21,527 bases of DNA from JAVKSL01 sp050744225 (GTDB lineage: Bacteria; Actinomycetota; Acidimicrobiia; Acidimicrobiales; JAJPHD01), in NCBI GenBank assembly GCA_050744225.1, contig JBOGGT010000041.1, positions 1 through 21,527 of the forward strand. Reading direction: 5' to 3'. Shown here one piece after another: positions 15,249-21,527 of the stretch. Made by a program: the position numbers and the translations under genes. Under the pieces are notes generated by a model, which ran no database searches, had not been told where the DNA came from, and saw only the letters and a list, made by a program, of their open reading frames with translations. How positions within the stretch are numbered: position 1 is the stretch's first letter; each line of letters begins with the position of its first letter.

Positions 15249-16547
15249 GGGGCAGGCCCCGTCCTTGATGTGGCGCAGGTAGTCGTCGCGGAACATCCGG
15301 ATGCTGCAGGCGATCGAGGGGGGGATGGACGGCCCCAGCGGGCAGATGGTGGTCTGCTCGGGCGGCCAGTAGTGAAGCCCGGGCGAGATGCTGTCACAGA
15401 CATCCATCAACAGGTCGATGTCCTGCTCGCGCCCGGCCCCCAGCTCGATGCGGCGGAGGATCTTCTCCAGCCAGCCCGCGCCCTCGCGGCACGGGGTGCA
15501 CTGGCCGCAGGACTCTTTGTGGAAGAAACGGGTGATCCGCCAGGCGACGCGCACCACGCAGGTGGTCTCGTCCATCACCACGATCGAGCCCGAGCCGAGC
15601 ATCGACCCGGCCTTGCCCACCGCGTCGGCCGAGAGGGGTAGATCCAGCTTGTCCGGCCCGAACCAGGGTGACGAGGCCCCGCCGGGAATGAAGCACTTGA
15701 GCTGGTTCCCGGCTCGGATCCCCTGGCCGTAGACCGGGGCGTTGACCAGGTCGGCGAAGGTGGTCTTGGCCATCTCCACCTCGTAGTTGCCCGGCCGGCG
15801 CACGTGGCCGGAGAGGGAGAACAGGCGGGTCCCGGTGGAGGCTCCTTCTCCCAGCTTGGCGAACGCAGCGCCCCCGTTGAGGATAATCCAGGGGATGTTG
15901 GACATGGTCTCGACGTTGTTGACCACCGTCGGTTGGTTGTACAGCCCCATCACCGCGGGATAATAAGGCGGCTTGATCCGCGGGAACCCCCGCTTGCCCT
16001 CCAGGCTCTCGATCAGCCCGGTCTCGTCCCCGCAGATGTAGGCGCCGGCTCCGGGGTGGATGACCACGTCGAGGGAGAAGCCCGAGCCGAAGATGTTGGC
16101 GCCCACTGCGCCGTAGCGGTAGGCGTCGTTCAGGGCGGCCTGCATGCGTTCCAGGCCGAGGGCGAACTCGCCCCGGACGTAGATGAAGACCTGGGTGGCC
16201 CCGATTGCGAAGGCGGTGATCACCGACCCTTCGATGATCTGGTGGGGGTCGCGCTCGATGAGCATGTGGTCCTTGAAGGTGGCCGGCTCGGACTCGTCCC
16301 CGTTGACCGCCAGGTATCGGACCGGGTTGGCCCGCAGCATGGACCACTTGCGCCCCGCGGGGAATCCCGCGCCGCCGCGGCCCAGAAGGCTCGCTTTGTC
16401 CACCTCGGCCGCCACCTCTTCGGGGTGCATGGTGAGGGCCTTTCGCAGGGCCGAATACCCCCTGCTCGCCACGTAGCGGTCCAGGGTGTGGGAGTCGCGG
16501 TTAATCCGCAGCCGGGCGCTGACGATGGGTGCTGCGTCGGTGATCAC
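15225..16547 (-). CDS. nuoF: NADH-quinone oxidoreductase subunit F (NADH/FMN-binding)
   Basis: This 440-residue subunit binds NADH and FMN and holds cluster N3. Motifs: glycine-rich NADH site GRGGAGFPAGRKW (57-69), FMN region AVNGDESEPATFKDH (80-94), GAGAYICGDETGLIESLEG (166-184), and N3 ligands ESCGQCTPCREG (Cys347, 350, 353) with Cys402. Start is GTG 16547 overlapping the nuoE stop (GTGA). The open frame extends to 16745, but that part only mirrors the nuoE repeat region in another frame. Before Cys402 there is a loop SPGLHYWPPEQTT, longer than in E. coli and Thermus. The stop is at 15225, within a short repeat array. Confidence 0.96.
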   Translation of the reverse strand: MITDAAPIVSARLRINRDSHTLDRYVASRGYSALRKALTMHPEEVAAEVDKASLLGRGGAGFPAGRKWSMLRANPVRYLAVNGDESEPATFKDHMLIERDPHQIIEGSVITAFAIGATQVFIYVRGEFALGLERMQAALNDAYRYGAVGANIFGSGFSLDVVIHPGAGAYICGDETGLIESLEGKRGFPRIKPPYYPAVMGLYNQPTVVNNVETMSNIPWIILNGGAAFAKLGEGASTGTRLFSLSGHVRRPGNYEVEMAKTTFADLVNAPVYGQGIRAGNQLKCFIPGGASSPWFGPDKLDLPLSADAVGKAGSMLGSGSIVVMDETTCVVRVAWRITRFFHKESCGQCTPCREGAGWLEKILRRIELGAGREQDIDLLMDVCDSISPGLHYWPPEQTTICPLGPSIPPSIACSIRMFRDDYLRHIKDGACPMREAPHA

Positions 16548-17398
16548 TTGGGCGCTCCGCCCTGGCCCTGGCCTTGTGATCCGGGCTGACTCTGGCCTTG
16601 TGATCCGGGCTGGCCCTGGCCTTGTGCGCCGGGCTGGCCCTGGCCTTGTGCGCCGGGCTGGCCCTGGCCTTGTGCGCCGGGCCGGCCTTGTGCGCCGGGC
16701 CGGCTGGGCGCACCCGCCCCCTGGGCCTCGTGGTTCTTGTCCCACAGGGCCCGCGCCGCGGCCACCGCCTCGGCCGCGGCCTTGCGATCGGCCCGGGAGT
16801 GGTCCTGGCGGGCTCGCTCGGCGAGGACCTTCTCCCTCGACACCGCGAGCCCGCCCTCCCTCCGCACCCGGTTGAGCGTGCCGTGGGGGGGGATCGCCTC
16901 CTTGTGCTTACCCGCCGCCACCTCGTCGAGGAGGGTGTCGAGGCCCTCGTTGGTGAGCGGGCCAAAGAACCGCCAGTTGATGGTTAGGCACGGCGCCCGG
17001 TCGCAGAGCGCCACGCACTCCAGCTCCTCCAGGGTAAAGGTCCCGTCCATCGTGGTGCCCCCGGCTCGCACCCCCAGCCGCTCGGCGGCGTGCGCCATCA
17101 GTTCCTCGGCCCCGTTGAGCAGGCACGCCACGTTGGTGCAGATCCCCACCAGGTAGCGCCCGACCGGCTCGGTGTGGAGCATGTCGTAAAAGCTGGCCGT
17201 CCCCAGCACCTCCGCCGGGGTGACCCCCACCAGCTCGGCGATGTCCGCGAGTGCCCCCGGGGTGAGCCAGCCGTCGGCCGCCTGGGCCAGGTGGCAGATA
17301 GGGACCAGCGCCGAACGGGGCTCGGGATACAGAGCGATCAGCTCAGAGGCGCGCCCCGCGGTCTCCGGTGAAAGACCCCCACCTGCCGGAACGCTCAT
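16544..17398 (-). CDS. nuoE: NADH-quinone oxidoreductase subunit E (2Fe-2S N1a)
   Basis: This 284-residue protein has a thioredoxin-like ferredoxin domain holding cluster N1a. Ligands are Cys87 and Cys92 (CTNVAC) and Cys128 and Cys132 (ECVALC). The core ends near residue 170, the usual full length. A charged, Ala-rich helical stretch (about 185-225) follows, then a Pro/Gly/Gln repeat tail (234-281) with 8-residue PGAQGQGQ units. The start ATG 17398 overlaps the nuoD stop by 1 nt (TGATG). The tail looks like a flexible linker and its function is unknown. Confidence 0.96.
   Translation of the reverse strand: MSVPAGGGLSPETAGRASELIALYPEPRSALVPICHLAQAADGWLTPGALADIAELVGVTPAEVLGTASFYDMLHTEPVGRYLVGICTNVACLLNGAEELMAHAAERLGVRAGGTTMDGTFTLEELECVALCDRAPCLTINWRFFGPLTNEGLDTLLDEVAAGKHKEAIPPHGTLNRVRREGGLAVSREKVLAERARQDHSRADRKAAAEAVAAARALWDKNHEAQGAGAPSRPGAQGRPGAQGQGQPGAQGQGQPGAQGQGQPGSQGQSQPGSQGQGQGGAPK
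16556..16699. repeat. 24-bp tandem repeat in the nuoE 3' end
   Basis: About five 24-bp units plus partial ones encode PGAQGQGQ or PGSQGQ(G/S)Q. Three central units are identical. The array can change copy number without shifting the frame. Confidence 0.95.
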
Positions 17399-18846
17399 CA
17401 GCGGTCCACGTCCCCCATCACCGGGTCAACCGAGGAGATCACCGCGATGGCATCGGCTATCAGGCCCCCCCGCAACAGCACCGGGAGGCTCTGGAGGTTG
17501 ACGAAGCTCGGACCCCGGATGTGCATACGGTAAGGCTTGGAGCCGCCGTCGGAGACCATGTAGCAGCCCAGCTCCCCACGGGGAGACTCGATGGCCACAT
17601 AGACCTCGCCCTCGGGGACCTTGAAGCCCTCGGTAAAGAGCTTGAAGTGGTGGATCAGCGCCTCCATGGAGGAGTCGATGCGGCCCCTTGGCGGGGGGGT
17701 GACCTTCTTGTCCTGAGTGCGGTAGTCGCCCTTGGGCATCTTTTCGAGAACCTGGCTTACGATCTTGACCGACTCGCGCATCTCGTTGAGGCGGACCGCG
17801 TAGCGGTCGAAGGTGTCCCCGTAGGTGCCCACGATCACGTCGAAGTCCACCTCCTCGTAGGCCAGGTAGGGCATGGTGCGGCGCAGGTCCCAGCCGATGC
17901 CGGTGGCGCGCAGGATCGGCCCGGTTGCCGAGAGAGCCAGCGCAGTCTCGCGGCTCATCACCCCGACCCCATCGGTGCGCTGGCGGAACAAAGGCTGACC
18001 GGTGAAGATCTGGTCGTACTCGCCGAGGCGGGCTGGCACCATCTCAGCGATGGCAGCCACGTCGTCCTCCCAGCCGTCGGGGAGGTCCGCGGCCACCCCG
18101 CCGGGGCGGATGTAGTTGTGGTTCATCCGCAACCCGGTGACCTTCTCGAAGAAGGCCAGGATCACCTCGCGCTCGCGCCAGCCGTAGATCATCATCGAGG
18201 ATGCCCCGAGGTCCATGCCGTTGGTGGCCATCCAGAGCATGTGCGACGAGAGCCGGTTGAGCTCGCACATCAGCATCCGGATCCAGGTCGCCCGCGGCGG
18301 GATCTCCACCCCGAGCAGAGCCTCGGTGGCGAGGGAGAAGACCAGCTCGTTGTGGAGCGGCGAGAGGTAGTCCATCCGGGTCACGTTCGTGCAGCCCTGG
18401 ACGAAGGTGAGCTCCTCCGCGGTCTTCTCCATCCCGGTGTGCAGGTAGCCGATCACCGGCTTGGTGCGCAGGATGGTCTCGCCGTCGAGCTCCAACATGA
18501 GCCGGAGCACCCCGTGGGTCGAGGGGTGCTGGGGACCCATGTTGATGATCATGGTCTCGTCGTCAGCCACCTCCAGATCGACATCGCCCGGGTCGAGCGC
18601 CACCCCCTCGGGCAGTCGCAGCACTGCGCCCTGCTCACGCCGCAGCTGGTCGGCCCGGGTGGCGAGGCGATCGCTCATCTCCTGGGGACCCTCAGAGGTC
18701 TCTGCCACGGTGCCTGCTCCGTGATCGACCCCCACGGTGCCCGCTCCGAGATCGACCCCCACGGTGCCCGCTCCGAGATCGACCCCGACGGGCAACAGGC
18801 CCGGTCGGGTATCGACGGTTACCTCCCGTTCGTTGCTCGTGCTCAT
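17398..18846 (-). CDS. nuoD: NADH-quinone oxidoreductase subunit D (49-kDa type)
   Basis: This 482-residue subunit is related to the NiFe-hydrogenase large subunit and lines the quinone site with NuoB. Hallmarks: NMGPQHPSTHGVLRL, GYLHTGMEK, MDYLSPLHNE, and the C-terminal ESPRGELGCYMVSDGGSKPYR and ending DPVMGDVDR. Start ATG 18846 overlaps the nuoC stop by 4 bp. The upstream open frame to 19185 is nuoC read in another frame. The N-terminus has a non-conserved leader of about 90 residues with three 9-residue VGVDLGAGT units. The gene pairs separately with nuoC (not fused). Confidence 0.97.
   Translation of the reverse strand: MSTSNEREVTVDTRPGLLPVGVDLGAGTVGVDLGAGTVGVDHGAGTVAETSEGPQEMSDRLATRADQLRREQGAVLRLPEGVALDPGDVDLEVADDETMIINMGPQHPSTHGVLRLMLELDGETILRTKPVIGYLHTGMEKTAEELTFVQGCTNVTRMDYLSPLHNELVFSLATEALLGVEIPPRATWIRMLMCELNRLSSHMLWMATNGMDLGASSMMIYGWREREVILAFFEKVTGLRMNHNYIRPGGVAADLPDGWEDDVAAIAEMVPARLGEYDQIFTGQPLFRQRTDGVGVMSRETALALSATGPILRATGIGWDLRRTMPYLAYEEVDFDVIVGTYGDTFDRYAVRLNEMRESVKIVSQVLEKMPKGDYRTQDKKVTPPPRGRIDSSMEALIHHFKLFTEGFKVPEGEVYVAIESPRGELGCYMVSDGGSKPYRMHIRGPSFVNLQSLPVLLRGGLIADAIAVISSVDPVMGDVDR
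18706..18786. repeat. 27-bp tandem repeat x3 in the nuoD 5' end
   Basis: Units 18706-18732, 18733-18759 and 18760-18786 are nearly identical and encode VGVDLGAGT, VGVDLGAGT and VGVDHGAGT in the NuoD N-terminal leader. Unit length preserves the frame. Confidence 0.96.
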
Positions 18847-19336
18847 CTCGGCGCCGCCTTGAACTGGACGGGGACCCGGGCGATGGAGTAGTCCTTGCGG
18901 AGGGGGTGTCCCTCCCAGTCCTCGGGCAGCAGGATTCGGGTCAGATCGGGGTGGCCGGCGAAGGAGATCCCGAACAGATCGTAAGCCTCGCGCTCCATGG
19001 CTTCGGTCCCGGGGTACAGGTCGAACAGGGAGTCGATCACCGGATCGGAGTCCGGGACCTGGACCCGGAGCCGGATCCGCCTGCGGCGCGACAGCGACAG
19101 CAGGTTCACCACCACCTCGAAGCGCTCGGGCGCCACTTCCGCCGGGAGGCGGCGGCCGGGGTGCGCCAGGTAGTCGACCGCGCACAGGTCCGCGACCATC
19201 TCGAAGCCGTCAGCTGCCAGCTTGGCCACTAGGTCGTGGTAGCCGGCGCGCGAAGGGTGCAGTACCTCCTGGCCCGGACCGGTGGGGACGGCCACGGTGG
19301 TCGTGGCCACGCCGTAGGCGCCTGCCGCCATGGCCA

Positions 19337-19337
<1 letters not shown>
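18843..19337 (-). CDS. nuoC: NADH-quinone oxidoreductase subunit C (30-kDa type)
   Basis: This 164-residue subunit supports the quinone-reducing arm. It is recognised by the signature EREAYDLFGISFAGHPDLTRILLPEDWEGHPLRKDY near the C-terminus (given here by its ends: EREAYDLFGI and GHPLRKDY, about residues 115-150). Start ATG 19337 overlaps the nuoB stop by 1 nt (TGATG); Met3 at 19331 is an alternative. The stop overlaps the nuoD start by 4 bp. It is slightly shorter than many actinobacterial NuoC proteins but complete. Confidence 0.95.
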
Positions 19338-19837
<500 letters not shown>

Positions 19838-19850
19838 CTATCGCTCGCCC

Positions 19851-20366
19851 TCAGGCCGCTTCCCCGGGAGCAGGGAGCGCGCCTGGCGCGCCTGGACCGG
19901 CGACGGACTCAGCGAGGCCCTCCGAACCGGGACCGAGGCGTCGGACGGTGGAGGAGGTGCTGCGGGTCAAGTCCCCCGGAGGACGCAGGCGCTTGGCCGG
20001 CCCCCAGTCCAGTGCCCCGTTGCTCACCAAGTAGATGAAGGAGCCGACCACTGCCGCCGAGAAGACCAGGATCTCGACCAGCCCGAAAGTGCCCAGCTGC
20101 CGGAAGACCACGGCCCAGGGATAAAGGAAGATGATCTCGATGTCGAAGATGATGAAGATCATGGCTACCAGGTAGAAGCGCACCGGGAAGCGCTGGGCCG
20201 GCTCCCTGGCGGGCACTATCCCGCACTCATACGGCGCGGTCTTGGCCTTGGTCACCTTGGAGGGACCGAGCATCCGGGACGCCAGGAGGTTCAGCCCGGC
20301 GAAGGCCGTGGCCAGTACGACGAGAAAGATGACCCCCAAATAGGTGCTGAACCCTGTTGCTGGCAT
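19851..20366 (-). CDS. nuoA: NADH-quinone oxidoreductase subunit A
   Basis: This 171-residue subunit opens the operon. It has three membrane helices, the conserved loop YECGIVP (about residues 46-52) and FDIEIIFLYPWA at about 74-85. Residues after about 125 form a hydrophilic, low-complexity tail not found in the usual 120-150-residue protein. Start ATG 20366 has a strong GGGAGGA ribosome site. A candidate promoter lies directly upstream, between it and the DUF559 gene. Confidence 0.96.
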   Translation of the reverse strand: MPATGFSTYLGVIFLVVLATAFAGLNLLASRMLGPSKVTKAKTAPYECGIVPAREPAQRFPVRFYLVAMIFIIFDIEIIFLYPWAVVFRQLGTFGLVEILVFSAAVVGSFIYLVSNGALDWGPAKRLRPPGDLTRSTSSTVRRLGPGSEGLAESVAGPGAPGALPAPGEAA

Positions 20367-20384
20367 GTCGTCCTCCCTTCGTCA

Positions 20385-20413
20385 TGTCTACCGCTGTCGC
20401 GACCCTACCTCAA
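20385..20413 (-). promoter_or_regulatory. Candidate promoter of the nuo operon
   Basis: On the minus strand TTGAGG (20413-20408) and TAGACA (20390-20385) are separated by exactly 17 nt. Transcription would begin near 20378, just before the GGGAGGA ribosome site. The -35 overlaps the stop of the DUF559 gene, so read-through from that gene is also possible. Confidence 0.45.
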
Positions 20414-21447
20414 CTCGGACCCCCGGAGCTACTAGGCCAGAACGCGGCGGCAGGTTTAGTCGGCGTCGGAGGGCCTCCGCCAGACCCTGGCAGCTGGTTT
20501 AGTCGGCGTCGGAGGGCCTCCGCCAGGACCCCTGCCAAACCCTCCGTGAGGTTTCGCGGAGTTACGGCGAGAACCTCCCAACCCGCTGAAGCGAGCCGCA
20601 GCGTCCGTGCCTTGTCCCCATGGAAGGCCTCCGGCGTGTCATGCCAGGCCTCGCTGTCGAGTTCGAGAGCGAGCTTGTGCTCGGGCCAGGCGAAGTCTGT
20701 CCTGGCGATCACCCTTCCGCGGTGAACAACGGGGTGCTGAAGCTGCGGCCTAGGGAGTTTGAGTTCCAGCAGTTGTCGTAGCAAATGCATCTCCGCGTCG
20801 CTTTCTGCCCGAGCGGACCCTGCCCCACCGGACCCTGCCCGAGCGGACCCTGCCCCACCGGGCGTCCATGCCTCCAGGACCTGGCGAAGCAAGGCCGATC
20901 CCGGTCTGCCCCTCCCCGCCAGGGCATCTACCCGCCGCAGGAAAAAGTCGAGCGAGGTACTACGACGGCAGAGGATATGGTCCACCAGGCTCGCCAGGCG
21001 GTAGTACGACAGCTGCGACGCCTGGTCAATCACAGTGCGTGCGGGCGTCGTCAACTTCAGGACACCTACCGAGCAGAGGTCAACACCTGCAAGCTGCCTT
21101 GGTCGGTGCACCAGGACTTGCCCGTGCAAGACAGGTCGGCGCTGATTGGGTACTGCAACCTCGATCACGCGTCGGGGCATACCCGGAAAGCAATGAATCG
21201 CGCCCGCCGCACCATGAGAGAGCGCTGTGCCGGGACCCAGAACCAGACATGTTGCCAGAGCACGCTGGTCCCAGGTGTTCGGCGATCCAGCAATCCGGTA
21301 CACACCGCGGCCCATCCGCTCCCATACCCCCCGCTGGACCCAGCTCCGGATCGCATCCTCGGACGCGCCACAACTCTTCGCCTGTCCGAAGGTGATCAGA
21401 CTGAGTTGGGAGGAGAAGAATTGGCCTAAAGTAGGCTGGCTGGACAT
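20410..21447 (-). CDS. AbiEi-like winged-helix / DUF559 (Vsr-like nuclease fold) protein
   Basis: This is a 345-residue protein. Residues about 8-55 resemble the N-terminal domain of AbiEi-type proteins (SWVQRGVWERMGRGVYRIAG). Residues about 60-195 continue the AbiEi-like region (GTALSHGAAGAIH, TTPARTVIDQA). A Gly/Ala/Ser repeat linker (about 197-214) leads to a DUF559 domain at 215-315 with TDFAWPEHKLALELDSEAWH and GWEVLAVTPRNL, a Vsr-like restriction-endonuclease fold whose Asp251, Glu262 and Asp264 could bind metal. This fusion is common in Actinomycetota, function unproven. No partner toxin is seen here. The last 28 or so residues come from an out-of-frame duplication. TAACAT 6 nt before ATG 21447 suggests a leaderless start. 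Confidence 0.85.
   Translation of the reverse strand: MSSQPTLGQFFSSQLSLITFGQAKSCGASEDAIRSWVQRGVWERMGRGVYRIAGSPNTWDQRALATCLVLGPGTALSHGAAGAIHCFPGMPRRVIEVAVPNQRRPVLHGQVLVHRPRQLAGVDLCSVGVLKLTTPARTVIDQASQLSYYRLASLVDHILCRRSTSLDFFLRRVDALAGRGRPGSALLRQVLEAWTPGGAGSARAGSGGAGSARAESDAEMHLLRQLLELKLPRPQLQHPVVHRGRVIARTDFAWPEHKLALELDSEAWHDTPEAFHGDKARTLRLASAGWEVLAVTPRNLTEGLAGVLAEALRRRLNQLPGSGGGPPTPTKPAAAFWPSSSGGPS
20453..20526. repeat. 31-bp direct repeat, 43-bp period, at the DUF559 gene 3' end
   Basis: Identical copies lie at 20453-20483 and 20496-20526. Because the period is not a multiple of three, the two copies are read in different frames (EALRRRLN versus GGGPPTPTK). Each copy includes the near-palindrome CGGAGGGCCTCCG. 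Confidence 0.95.
20805..20861. repeat. 15-bp degenerate repeat x4 (30-bp higher period) in the DUF559 gene
   Basis: A 27-bp exact match recurs with a 30-bp period (20805-20831 and 20835-20861), itself made of alternating 15-bp subunits. It encodes the GSARAGSGGAGSARA linker between the AbiEi-like and DUF559 domains. Confidence 0.9.
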
Positions 21448-21453
21448 CTTTTC

Positions 21454-21459
21454 ATGTTA
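21454..21459 (-). promoter_or_regulatory. Candidate -10 box of the DUF559 gene (leaderless)
   Basis: The minus strand reads TAACAT, 6 nt before ATG 21447, with no Shine-Dalgarno. No clear -35 was seen. The geometry suggests that transcription begins at the start codon. Confidence 0.4.
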
Positions 21460-21498
21460 TCTCAGGTGTGCCTATTGATCGGCCCCGCGAACTGAGGA

Positions 21499-21527
21499 GT
21501 GCTACCCGTCAGGGCGACGGGTAGCAC
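21499..21527. terminator. 12-bp perfect hairpin at the right edge
   Basis: GTGCTACCCGTC and GACGGGTAGCAC form a perfect 12-bp stem with a 5-nt loop. The window ends exactly at the stem base, so any T-tract on the plus side is unseen; on the minus side the next bases are TCCTC. It is most simply a terminator of a neighbouring gene beyond the edge. Confidence 0.55.

Noticed and set aside
16556..16699. Possible CRISPR array
   Set aside because: Units are contiguous 24-bp repeats without spacers, inside a coding frame. It is a protein-coding tandem repeat.
16548..16745. Upstream extension of the nuoF frame (66 codons)
   Set aside because: This part encodes an Arg/Thr/Pro repeat only because the nuoE 24-bp repeat is open in two frames. 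Family length and the GTGA overlap favour the start at 16547.
18847..19185. Upstream extension of the nuoD frame
   Set aside because: It overlaps nuoC, which has clear family signatures. The ATGA overlap at 18846 and the gene-to-gene pattern support the shorter form.

Overview
This is a high-GC bacterial window (about two-thirds G+C by eye) with many GTG starts, 1-4 bp gene overlaps and several genes whose -10-like box lies 6-7 nt before the start codon, as for leaderless mRNAs. These traits and the protein sequences fit Actinomycetota, possibly an Acidimicrobiia-like lineage. The lineage is an inference; no rRNA or other decisive marker is present.

Layout. Positions 1-668 (minus) hold the N-terminal part of an HlyD-type membrane fusion protein cut by the window edge. 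Positions 789-1888 (minus) read tRNA-Tyr, a 98-residue membrane protein and a CnoX-like thioredoxin with a C-terminal helical region. yajQ (1916-2404) is the only convincing plus-strand gene and converges on a three-gene minus-strand cassette: RHH antitoxin (vapB), PIN toxin (vapC) and a HAD phosphatase resembling the 3'-phosphatase domain of polynucleotide kinase. The cassette genes overlap by 4 bp. Positions 3614-20366 (minus) are a complete 14-gene nuoABCDEFGHIJKLMN operon for respiratory complex I (NADH:quinone oxidoreductase), in canonical order with mostly overlapping or nearly abutting genes. Upstream of nuoA (20410-21447, minus) lies an AbiEi-like/DUF559 protein, and the right edge carries a 12-bp perfect hairpin.

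How the genes work together. NuoE, F and G form the NADH-oxidising arm. NuoB, C, D and I form the connecting and quinone-reducing arm. NuoA, H, J, K, L, M and N form the membrane arm that pumps protons. All visible Fe-S ligands (N1a, N1b, N2, N3, N4, N5, N6a/b and N7) and the main membrane Glu/Lys residues are present, so the enzyme looks functional.

What stands out. (1) A vapB-vapC-PNKP-like phosphatase cassette, possibly a toxin-antitoxin module with an RNA/DNA-end-processing partner. (2) In-frame tandem repeats (9, 24, 27 or 54 bp units) in NuoD, E, G, J, L and N, plus 15-bp units in the DUF559 protein. (3) Junction repeats: a four-fold 9-bp repeat at the nuoJ end that is both an acidic protein tail and a tandem Shine-Dalgarno array for nuoK, and a four-fold 15-16-bp repeat at the nuoF/nuoG junction. 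(4) A 14-bp G/C-rich hairpin in the only sizeable gap of the operon (nuoI-nuoJ). (5) Out-of-frame duplications at the 3' ends of yajQ and the DUF559 gene. Together these suggest frequent local tandem duplication in this lineage.
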